DNA of 64,000 nucleotides from Patulibacter sp. (GTDB lineage Bacteria > Actinomycetota > Thermoleophilia > Solirubrobacterales > Solirubrobacteraceae), in NCBI RefSeq assembly GCF_030655195.1, contig NZ_JAURWA010000149.1:1-64000 (forward strand). The letters run 5' to 3'. Positions within the stretch are counted from its first letter, which is position 1; each line of letters begins with the position of its first letter. Below are positions 7,463-16,000 of this stretch, piece after piece. A program made the position numbers and the translations under genes. A model generated the notes under the pieces. That model did not search any database and was not told where the DNA came from. It saw nothing but the letters and a program-made list of their open reading frames with translations.

Positions 7463-10264
7463 ATGATCGTCCCGACCGACCCACCTCGCCTCTTCGTCTC
7501 GCACGACAAGGACTTCCATTGGCTGATCGCGCTCGAGTACGGGCGGGTCGGCGAGGACCAGCCTCAGGGGTGCTGGCACATGGTGTCGGAGGACTGCGCG
7601 TACCTGCTCGACGCGCCGGAGGGCCGGGTGGTCGGCTTCCGCATCAACGACTTCCACACGTTCGACCCGGACGATCCCGAGGTCGAGGCGATCTGGGAGG
7701 GGCCGCGGTTCGACGCGCCCATCCTCGGCCTGACCAACGCGACCGCCGGCGAGATCGCGATCGCCGCGCGCCACCACTTCGGGGACCGCGACTCGCTCAA
7801 CCGGGCGATCTTCGGCGTCGCGACCAGCCACGAGGGCGAAGAGGCGCTGACCCACTGGACCCACTGCCTCGAGTCCGGCGACGCGATGGCCCACTTCGCG
7901 CTCGGCTACACCCTCTTCGAGCTCGGCCGCCCGACCGAGGCCTACGGGCACCTGCGCCACTACACCGAGATCGCGCCGATGGGCGCCTGGAACTGGCACT
8001 GGTACGGCCAGGCGGCCGAGTCGCTGGGCGAGATCACCGAGGCCCGCCGCGCCTACCGCCGGGCGATCGAGCTCGACGAGCCGGACGAGGACGGCGACTC
8101 CGAGACCGATGCGGACGAGCGGCTCGTGGCCCTGGAGCGGCGCGTGGCGGAGGAGGCCGCGAAGGCCGCGGCGGAGGCGGCGGCCGTCGTCGCCGCGACG
8201 CAGACCGCAGAGCGGGCGGGCGAGTCCGATGATGAGCCCCGCGCGTCCTCCGCCCACGCCCCGAGCATCACCCCGTCCACCTCCGGGACCGACGACGAGG
8301 ACGACCTCGCGGACCCCGCCGACCACGAGCGGATGATCGCGTTCGACGGCGAGGACCTCCCCCACCTCGGCCGGCGGCAGCTCGAGGCGTTCGACCGCGA
8401 CCTCGCGGCCGGCATCACCGCCGGCGCACGCAAGAAGTCCTACGCCGCGACGGACCCGAACGAGGACGCGGTCCGCGTGTTCCGCACGAACGGCGCGACG
8501 GTGATCCTCGTCGCCGACGGCCACAACGGGGAGTCCAGCGCCCGGGTCGCCTGCGACGTGATCGCCTCGCTCCTCGAGGAGGACCAGCACGCCGTGGACA
8601 CGGAGGCGGACCTCGTCGAGCTCCTGACGGGCACGAACGGTGCCGTCCGCTCCGCGACGGCGGCCCTCGGTCAGCCCGAGAGCCGGACGACCCTCGTGCT
8701 AGCGGTCGTCCGCGGGAGCCGCGTGCGCTGGGCGAGCATGGGCGACTCCCTCGTGCTGCTCGCCGAGCCCGACGGCACCATGCAGCGGCTCGGTACGCCG
8801 CGCCACCGCTTTCTCGGCTGGCCGATGGACGCCCACGACGTGCTCGCCGCGGTCGACCACGGCGAGGAGACGCTTCCGGCCGACGGCTGGCTCGTCCTGG
8901 CCAGCGACGGGCTGACGGACTTCGTCGACGACCCCGCCGAGGCCGTCCGCGCGGCCACTCGCCTCGAGCTGCTCGCGCACGTCGACGCTGAGGACCTGCG
9001 CGAAGCGCTCTGCCCCACCGCGATCCGCGTCGTCGACGAGCTGATCGATGCGGCATGCGACGGCGGCGCCGGCGACAACGTGGCCGTCGTGGCGCTGCGC
9101 GGGACGGGGCCGACCGACAAACACTCCAGCTGCGACACGGCCGACGAGCACCTGAGCCGCACTACCGCGGAGGACGAGCCCGCCGCAGGCCCCGACGCCC
9201 TGAACCGCTTCCGTGGCTGCCTGCTGGGCGGTGCGGTCGGCGACGCCTTGGGCGCGGGCATCGAGCACGACTCGCTGAGTCGGATCCGCCACCGATTCGG
9301 CCCCGACGGCCTGCAGGGACCGGCCCCGGCGTACGGCCGCGAGTCCGCGATCACCGACGACACGCAGATGACGCTCTTCACGGCCGAGGCGCTGCTGCGG
9401 ACCTACACTCGCGAGGCCGAGCGTGGGATCCCCGACGACCCCGTCCTGCAGCTCGACGAGGCTTACGCCCGCTGGCTGCGCACCCAGGGCGAGCAGAGCC
9501 GGCGGTGGAAGGACCAGAGCGCGGTCCCCAGCACCGTGGAGCGCCTGCTCACGGGGCCCGACGCCCGCCGAGGCCCTGGCCGCACGTGCATCGCGGCGAT
9601 GCGTGGCAGCGTGGCGGGCAGCCCCGAGGAGCCCACGAACTCGAGCAAGGGCTGCGGCGGGGTCGTGCGCGTCGCGCCGATCGGGCTCGTGTACGGGGAT
9701 CCGGAGGCGGCGGCCGACGTCGCCCGCCGAGCGGCGGCACTGACCCACGGGCACCCGACGGGGTTCCACACGGCCGGTGCGTTCGCAATGTTGATCGCCC
9801 AGCTCCGAGCCGGGGAGTGGCTGGGCATCGCACTGCAGACCGTGATCGGCTCTCTCACGACCAGCGACGCTCAGGAGACCCGTGAGGCCCTCGTCCGGGC
9901 GAACACCAGCGCCCGCCTCTGCCACGACCCCTTGGCCGAGGACGTGGAGTTCCTCGGCGAGGGCTGGGTCGCCGACGAAGCGCTGGCCATCGCGGTCAAC
10001 TGCGCGCTTGTCGCGGAGAGCTTCGAGCACGGCCTCCTCCTCGCCGTCAACCACGGCGGCGCCAGCCCCTCCACGGGTGCGATCTGCGGCGCCCTCCTCG
10101 GCACCATCTTCGGCTTGAGTGCCATCCCGGATCGGTGGCTCGCCGGACTCGAGCATGGCGACGAGATCACCGAGATCGCAGATGATCTGCACGCGGTGAG
10201 CGCCGGCGACGGTGGGGTCGACGTGTTCGGCGAGCGCTGGCAGGGCCGGTGGCCGGCGGAGTAG
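7463..10264 (+). CDS. Fusion of TPR domain, PP2C-type protein phosphatase and ADP-ribosylglycohydrolase-like domain
   Basis: The 933-residue protein starts at ATG 7463, seven bases after AGGAG. Residues 1-215 match the neighbouring TPR protein motif by motif. Residues ~215-275 are an Ala/Glu-rich helical linker. Residues ~320-550 are a PP2C/SpoIIE-type metal-dependent phosphatase: NEDAV, ILVADGHNGESSA (~350), MGDSLVLL (~426), LASDGLTDFV (~481) and GAGDNVAVVAL (~537), with all metal aspartates present. Residues ~580-930 form a DraG domain: FRGCLLGGAVGDALGAG (~582) and the intact TDDTQM metal motif (~631). Its second metal motif, however, reads NHGGASPSTGAICGALLG (~862), where the usual Asp-x-Asp is Ala-x-Pro. 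The DraG part may therefore be weak, or an ADP-ribose reader rather than an eraser. It is likely a cytosolic regulator removing phosphate from a partner recruited by the TPR part. Confidence 0.88.
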   Translation: MIVPTDPPRLFVSHDKDFHWLIALEYGRVGEDQPQGCWHMVSEDCAYLLDAPEGRVVGFRINDFHTFDPDDPEVEAIWEGPRFDAPILGLTNATAGEIAIAARHHFGDRDSLNRAIFGVATSHEGEEALTHWTHCLESGDAMAHFALGYTLFELGRPTEAYGHLRHYTEIAPMGAWNWHWYGQAAESLGEITEARRAYRRAIELDEPDEDGDSETDADERLVALERRVAEEAAKAAAEAAAVVAATQTAERAGESDDEPRASSAHAPSITPSTSGTDDEDDLADPADHERMIAFDGEDLPHLGRRQLEAFDRDLAAGITAGARKKSYAATDPNEDAVRVFRTNGATVILVADGHNGESSARVACDVIASLLEEDQHAVDTEADLVELLTGTNGAVRSATAALGQPESRTTLVLAVVRGSRVRWASMGDSLVLLAEPDGTMQRLGTPRHRFLGWPMDAHDVLAAVDHGEETLPADGWLVLASDGLTDFVDDPAEAVRAATRLELLAHVDAEDLREALCPTAIRVVDELIDAACDGGAGDNVAVVALRGTGPTDKHSSCDTADEHLSRTTAEDEPAAGPDALNRFRGCLLGGAVGDALGAGIEHDSLSRIRHRFGPDGLQGPAPAYGRESAITDDTQMTLFTAEALLRTYTREAERGIPDDPVLQLDEAYARWLRTQGEQSRRWKDQSAVPSTVERLLTGPDARRGPGRTCIAAMRGSVAGSPEEPTNSSKGCGGVVRVAPIGLVYGDPEAAADVARRAAALTHGHPTGFHTAGAFAMLIAQLRAGEWLGIALQTVIGSLTTSDAQETREALVRANTSARLCHDPLAEDVEFLGEGWVADEALAIAVNCALVAESFEHGLLLAVNHGGASPSTGAICGALLGTIFGLSAIPDRWLAGLEHGDEITEIADDLHAVSAGDGGVDVFGERWQGRWPAE

Positions 10265-10662
10265 CGAGCGTTCGAGCCGTTCGGACCGGGGCACCGGCTC
10301 GCGGGCGCGGAGGCGCGCATCGCCCCTTCCTCCGTCCCGCACCCGTTCACCGCGCCGTTCAAACTGCCGGCGCCCGCGCACACTGGGCCCCGCCGCGCGT
10401 CCTCGTCACCAGGTGACTGTTCGCTCGCGCGGCAGCTCGCGATGTTCTCCTCGTCGCGTCGCAGCTGCTCGTCGGAATCGCAGTGTCGGGCTGTGACTCT
10501 TCCCATTCCGCGTCTTCCGTTCACCCGCCTAAGGCCTCCCGCTGGGCGACGGAGATAGCGACGACGAGAGTCACGCAGGCGGGAGATTCCCACGTCGTCG
10601 TCGGCTCAGCCTGAAGACCCAGCGTAAGCCTGACACCGTGGCATGGTTCGCTGAATCCCCAT
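10265..10662. other. Gene-free stretch with a relic of the small membrane protein gene; left edge of the defence island
   Basis: No intact gene is seen in these ~400 bases. On the minus strand at 10438-10471, 34 bases match 6631-6664 of the small membrane protein gene with two mismatches. They translate to EQLRRDEENIA, against EQLRRDEEDIA in the intact copy. The surrounding frame has no membrane segment, so this is a decayed copy. Downstream, from about 10.6 kb, GC at third positions falls, marking the start of the island. Confidence 0.6.
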
Positions 10663-12603
10663 TCAAGCTCGCTGCTCAGGGCCCGCGACGACCTGCGCGA
10701 TCACATCGATGATGCGCTCCGGTTTGCGGCCGAGGCTGGCTGCCGTTTCGATCAGGCGTTCGACGACCTGTGCCTCTTCGGTGGGATTGTCCGCCAACCC
10801 GTACTTCTGCATGTGTTTCTTCCACGTAACAGTGGCTGTGGCGCGTCGCTGGCGCAGGTCCGATCCCGATGCCTCCCGCCCCGGATACTTGGGAAGCACC
10901 TTGAGAAGGACCTCGTCGTCGAAGAGCTCGATGGCGTCTTCTGCCCCGTGCGAGACGATGATCGCTGCGTCTTGCCCGCTGCCCATCGCCAGCAAGAGAA
11001 GTGCCACCGCCGCCTGTTCTGTCGTTCCTGACCTCGACACCTTCAGGAGTGCGTCCTTGTCCATCGCTCTGAGGGCAGAGATTTCGTCGTCCGTCAGGGC
11101 GTCGACCATCAGCGCGATGCGCATCGCCGGGAGGAACTCGCTCAGAACCCGAGCGAAGGGGATGGCGCGGACCTTGCTCAAACCGTGGATCGGAGTCACG
11201 AGGATTCCCGCAGCTCGGAGTTCGGCTGCGAACAGCCGATTCAGGATCTGTTCATCTGCCTGCCCTTCGACGAAGAGCACGGTCTCGAAGAGCGTCGCGA
11301 GTTCCCCCATCCCCCACCCCATGGCGTCGGTGATCTCGTCCGCAGCCCGGAGATCGCCTGTCGCTCTGGCAACCCGTGACGGCACGAGTCTGTCGAACTG
11401 GTCTCGTTCATCGCTCAGAAGGAGCTGGATCACGGACGACCTCACGCCCCGGGGCTCCGCAAAGATGGGTGAGTGTGTCGCGACGACGATCTGCAAGCCC
11501 GGGGCGGCCTGCTCGGCGAGCCAGGCCGACAACGCGCGGGCGGCCCGCGCGTGAAGATGCTGCTCGGGCTCGTCGATGATCAGGACTGCCGAGGTGTCCG
11601 TCTCTGACACCAATGACCGGAGCGCGATCTCGGCTGCAACCGCGATCCAGAGCCGCCAGCCCGTCGCGATCTCCTCAAGGTCGTACGTCGGGGCATGCTT
11701 TCCGCCGGCCTCTTGGACCCGTACGACGGGCTCTCTGAACGGCGGAGTCTCGACAGTCACCCGGTACCGGTCCTTGATCGGCGGCGGCAGCGCAGCGTTG
11801 AACGATCCAACGATGTCGTTTCGCGACGTGCCCTGCTCGAGAAGTGAAACCACAAGTTCCCGAACGTCAGTAGGTCCGGACAACGGCCGGTAGGCCCCCG
11901 GACGCTGACCGGGCGTTGCGCTGCAGGGGACCGGAAAGAAGGCGATGGGCGCATTCGGCCCCAGATTCGAACCCCACTCGTTCGAGAAGACACCGAACGG
12001 ATCAGCCGGACGCAGGTCGAGCGAAGCCAAAGCCTCCAGGACCAGGGCGTCACGAGCGTCAAGACAGAGCCACGCGTCCTCATGCCATTCGCCGTCATCC
12101 TCCGTCCGGTTTATGAGGAGCAGCTGAGGCGCAGAGAGGGCCGCATCCAAAAGGACGAGGGCCGGTGGGGTGCAGAGGGACCGTAGAACCGCTACCCACG
12201 CAGCGATCCCGTTCCCGGCGGGCAGAACATCGGGGAGACGATCTGCGGACGAAACGCCGAAGATCGAGTCCCAGAACAAGCGCTGTGCCCAGCCGTTGAT
12301 CTCGAAGTAGCCGAGATCATCGAGCCCGTCCTCGCCCGACGGAACGCGCTGGCGTCGCCACGCTGGCGCGAGAAGCGCATCAATCTCGTCGAGGGAGTCG
12401 GCGCTGAGGAACAAACCGTCGCTGAGACTGCGGGATTCCTCTTCCGTCCCCGGTCCGTTGATAGCGCTTTCGACGGTGCGGAGCCACGTGCTTTTCCCGC
12501 TGTCGTTCGGGCCCACGAAGGCCGTGAACTGCGTCAGGGGCACATACCCCGACGGCGCGCGGGTGTCAGGCCCGATTCGGGCGATGCCAGCGACAGTGAT
12601 CAC
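10663..12603 (-). CDS. OLD-family ATP-dependent nuclease (ABC ATPase plus TOPRIM)
   Basis: The 646-residue protein has an ABC/SMC-type ATPase core: Walker A GPNDSGKST at ~31-39, and Walker B VLIIDEPEQHLH at ~345 followed by the switch VATHSP. A C-terminal TOPRIM domain begins with LFVEGQADEQIL at ~440. This is the plan of OLD (overcoming lysogenization defect) nucleases, which act in phage defence and partner with other effectors (for example GajA of Gabija). The GTG start overlaps the stop of the NERD remnant. It is last in a four-gene coupled minus-strand run with the DruE-like helicase, which suggests it is an effector or add-on of that system. No UvrD-like Gabija partner is present. Confidence 0.85.
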   Translation of the reverse strand: MITVAGIARIGPDTRAPSGYVPLTQFTAFVGPNDSGKSTWLRTVESAINGPGTEEESRSLSDGLFLSADSLDEIDALLAPAWRRQRVPSGEDGLDDLGYFEINGWAQRLFWDSIFGVSSADRLPDVLPAGNGIAAWVAVLRSLCTPPALVLLDAALSAPQLLLINRTEDDGEWHEDAWLCLDARDALVLEALASLDLRPADPFGVFSNEWGSNLGPNAPIAFFPVPCSATPGQRPGAYRPLSGPTDVRELVVSLLEQGTSRNDIVGSFNAALPPPIKDRYRVTVETPPFREPVVRVQEAGGKHAPTYDLEEIATGWRLWIAVAAEIALRSLVSETDTSAVLIIDEPEQHLHARAARALSAWLAEQAAPGLQIVVATHSPIFAEPRGVRSSVIQLLLSDERDQFDRLVPSRVARATGDLRAADEITDAMGWGMGELATLFETVLFVEGQADEQILNRLFAAELRAAGILVTPIHGLSKVRAIPFARVLSEFLPAMRIALMVDALTDDEISALRAMDKDALLKVSRSGTTEQAAVALLLLAMGSGQDAAIIVSHGAEDAIELFDDEVLLKVLPKYPGREASGSDLRQRRATATVTWKKHMQKYGLADNPTEEAQVVERLIETAASLGRKPERIIDVIAQVVAGPEQRA

Positions 12604-13040
12604 TGAAGGTGAGCTTTCGCAATGGTCTGAGACCGAGGTTCGACATCACATAGCCGACGACTGGTGGTCTTTCTTCGCGCTGTTCTGTCGCGCATGTCTA
12701 CGCGCATCATGTCGGGTTGCTTGTCCCGCAGATGACCGCGCAACCATGCTTCGCCCCGCCGGCCTGGAAGAACGGGCTCTGCGCGGGGGTCACTCCGTTC
12801 GACGTCCAGACACCGCCACCCGCGATCGCTCCCGCCTTTCACCTCCGGGCAGATGACTCCGTGCTCGCAGACCACCACGAGGTCGAGCTCCCCCCACCGC
12901 TTTTGCGGATGCCCGGCAAGGCCGACGCTGTGAAAGATCACCCACGAGGCGGGCGTCTCATCCCGCAGCGCATCGAAGATGCGGCGCTCGGCCCGGGACC
13001 CGAGGTCGTCGGCGAGGGCGGAGGGCAGGAGGCGCGCCAT
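12600..13040 (-). pseudogene. NERD nuclease-domain gene broken by a frameshift
   Basis: The N-terminal part reads as a NERD domain: SRAERRIFDAL, WGELDLVVV, then EVKGG, the D...E-x-K nuclease core. Immediately after EVKGG the family consensus leaves this frame. It continues one base over, where the sequence reads GGVWTSNGVTPAQSPFFQAG, the usual NERD continuation; that second frame stops at 12707. A one-base indel near 12832-12842 is the simplest reading. The open frame continuing to 12600 is therefore mostly out-of-register sequence. The ATG at 13040 lies one base past the helicase stop, so the gene was coupled to it. Programmed frameshifting is possible but no slippery heptamer is obvious. 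Confidence 0.6.
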
Positions 13041-13041
13041 T

Positions 13042-16000
13042 TCAGCGGCCCCGCGTCGCGCCCTTCCGACGCTTCAGCACGGCGGCAGACACCACGGGAC
13101 GGCGATAGAGGGTGAAGACGTCGAGGTGCTCTGAGTTCTCGTCGTTCAGCGTCGACGCGAACGGGTGAACGATGGTCGTCTCACGGTTGGACCGCTTCGT
13201 CACCAGGACGGGGGCAGGACTATCCGGATCCTGGCAGCGCATCCCGAGATCATTGACGGCCACTCCGATAGCCGCTGCACGCAGGTTGGCCCACCTATCG
13301 GCCGAGAGCTCAGCATCAGAGAGGAGGTCCCACGTGTCCGCCGCCAGCCGCCAGTCGAGCAGCGGATGGAACCGTTGGTTCCCGAAGTCGCGAAGACACG
13401 CATAACAGGCGCTGTCACATACGGCGGCATGCTGATCCCACCGCGCCACCAGTTCGCCCATCCTCGTCCTCAGCTGATCGATCGCCTCGGGCGTCGAGAA
13501 GTAGGTCGAATAGCCCGCCCCGTTCTCGAGAGTGTCCGCGAGGTAGAGCTCGGGCTCGAGTCCGCGAACACCGCGTCGGTATCGAACGCCGCATCGCAGC
13601 TCGTCGGTGCTGATTGCCAGAACGAGTGCGGCCGCAGACCGCACTGCGAACGCCAGGCTCACCCAAGCAGCGCGACGGGCGGTGATGACGTCGCGTGCAG
13701 TTTCGATCAAGTGACCGAACGACTGCCCGTCGAGGTGGTCATCAGGCCCACTGATGAGCAGGACGTCGGTCATCTGCCGCGCCCCGAGCGCGACCGGGAC
13801 GGTTCCTTCCCCGAACCCGACGTTCCAATCCTGCGAGTAAACGGACGCACGCCGCAGCCGGAACAAGGCGGAGGAGTTGTCGTTGATCGTGAACAACACT
13901 GCTCGAGCCGCCCGCACCTCGAGCAGTCCGAAATGCTGCGGATTCGACGCCGTGCCGACGTCTAGCGCCAACCGTGGGCTCATCGCACGCGAGACTCGCC
14001 GGACCACGCCCCGGTACGGATCGCCGGCGTCGCCCTCTTTCTTCCACGAATCCTTGCTCCGGAAGCCGCGGGGTGAGAGGACGTCGAAGCGACGGTAGTG
14101 CTCGTCGTCGGGCAGACCGCAGACGGCGCACTCCAGCGCGTCCTCCCGCTCGTCAACGTTGAGACACCGCTCGCACAGGCCGATCTCGCGGAGATCACCG
14201 GGGGGACCGGAGTCGACGCGTTCCTCGGCGCCCGCTGGTTCGACGTCATCGCGCTGATGCTCCTTGCGAACAGCTCCTGCTGTGATTCCGTCCGACACGA
14301 ACACGCGCTTGTCGTAGACCACTTCGTTACCGGGAGCGAACTCCGTAACCGCGGAACTTAGATCTCTGTCGAGGGAGTGCGAAGGAGGCCATACTCCGCC
14401 GAACTTCGGTGTCGGCTGCGTCACGAGATGGCGTACCTGGCTCGGGAATCCAAACATCGGGAGTGCGCCGAGCTCCGCCATCCTCTGAGATAGCTCGTCC
14501 GCGGGAGCGCTCATCGCCACGACTCGATCGATTACATCTGGGAGGCCCTCGAGGACCTCGTCCGCGAGGGCCTCGGCCGACCAGCTCATACGTGTCTGGG
14601 CGAGAACGCGGCGTGCACAAAGCACGAGGTCCTCGCGCCCGTCGCGCAGAGCTCCAAGGACTCGTTCTCGCCGACGCGGCCAGGTCTCGACCGCACCGAA
14701 GTCACCGTGCACCGCCTGGATCCGGCCCTCCTCGCCGCTCTGCGACCGCAGGCGCCAGAACGCTTCGATCAGCGCGTGGTGGCGCACGAGGCGGGCCGCG
14801 ATCTCTCGACGGTCGGACGCCAGGAAGGGTGCCGGCGGGCTCCCCGACACGAGCTCCGCTGGCCGGGCGGCGTAGTGCTGGTCGTGGGTCCGCGGCTGCG
14901 CGATGGTGAGCGCGAGTGAGACGCGGTCCCCGCGACGGCCGGCGCGGCCCACACGTTGCTGGTAATTGAACCGCCGCGGCGGGACGTTGGTGAGTACCAC
15001 CCCACGGAGCCCGCCGATGTCGACGCCGGCCTCCATGGTCGTGGTCGCCGCCAGCACGTCGATGGTCCCCGCGAGCTCAGGTTCACCGCGCATGAGGACG
15101 CGCTGGAACGCGGCCTGACGCTGCACGGTGTCGGCGCGATCGGTCTGACCGGTTAGTTCCTCGATCCGCAGACGGATCGGCTCGACCTGCGCGGTCTCCT
15201 CCGCGCGACGGGCCCGGGCCGAGTCGTCCCACGGGGTGCCTTCCGTCGCCAGGCGACCGTGGCAGGTCGTGCACACGCCCATGCAGTGGTGAGCGTGGCG
15301 AGTTCCGCACCGGTCGCACCGCCACATCGAGTCATCGGCGGCGCGGATCGCCAAGTAGTCCGGACGCAACAGCCACTCCGAGCAGGGCGACTGCGCGCTC
15401 GCCAGGTATCGGCGCGCCCAGTTCTCCAGGGTCTCTCGGTCGACGTCCCAGCGCTCCGAGAGCGCTTTAAACCACATGCCGATCGGAGCGGGGATCGCAT
15501 CCTCGACCGGTCGAGGCTCCCGTCGCCCAACGAGGAAGCGCCGCGAGCCAAGAATGCGGATAACACCCGCAGCCAATTGCGTCGTCTGAGCGTCGCTGAA
15601 GGCACCGAAGCGTTGCGGCGCACGAGCCGGAATGAGGTACCCCAGCCGCAGTGATTCGACATCGTGACCGGCGCCCCGCAATAGGCCCGACAGACACCGC
15701 ATAGCGAGCAGCTCGACGGCCTTGGCGTGGACGTCTGCGTTGCGTGGCGTGGCGGGGGTCCGGTCCCACTCGTAGTTCGTCCACCAGTCCGTGAGCCGGT
15801 CCTCGCGGGACGCCTCCGAGCCACCGGGAAAGCGGCCGACCTGAAGCAACCGGTTCGCAGAGAAGGCCACGAGGTCCCGGAACGGCAGGTCCCCCTCAAC
15901 GCGCCCCCGAACCGCCGCGACAAGGGCCGGAAGCGCCTCGTCTCCCGTGGCGTGGGCAACGATGATGGCGTTGACCTCTGGAACTTCGCGTCCGAGCGCA

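Noticed and set aside
11950-11980. GGTTCGAATC-like T-loop sequence on the minus strand, suggesting a tRNA
   Set aside because: It lies inside the OLD nuclease gene in frame, and no acceptor or anticodon stems can be drawn around it.
10663-12603. Gabija system (GajA)
   Set aside because: The OLD-type protein has no UvrD-like GajB next to it. It is coupled instead to the NERD remnant and the DruE-like helicase.
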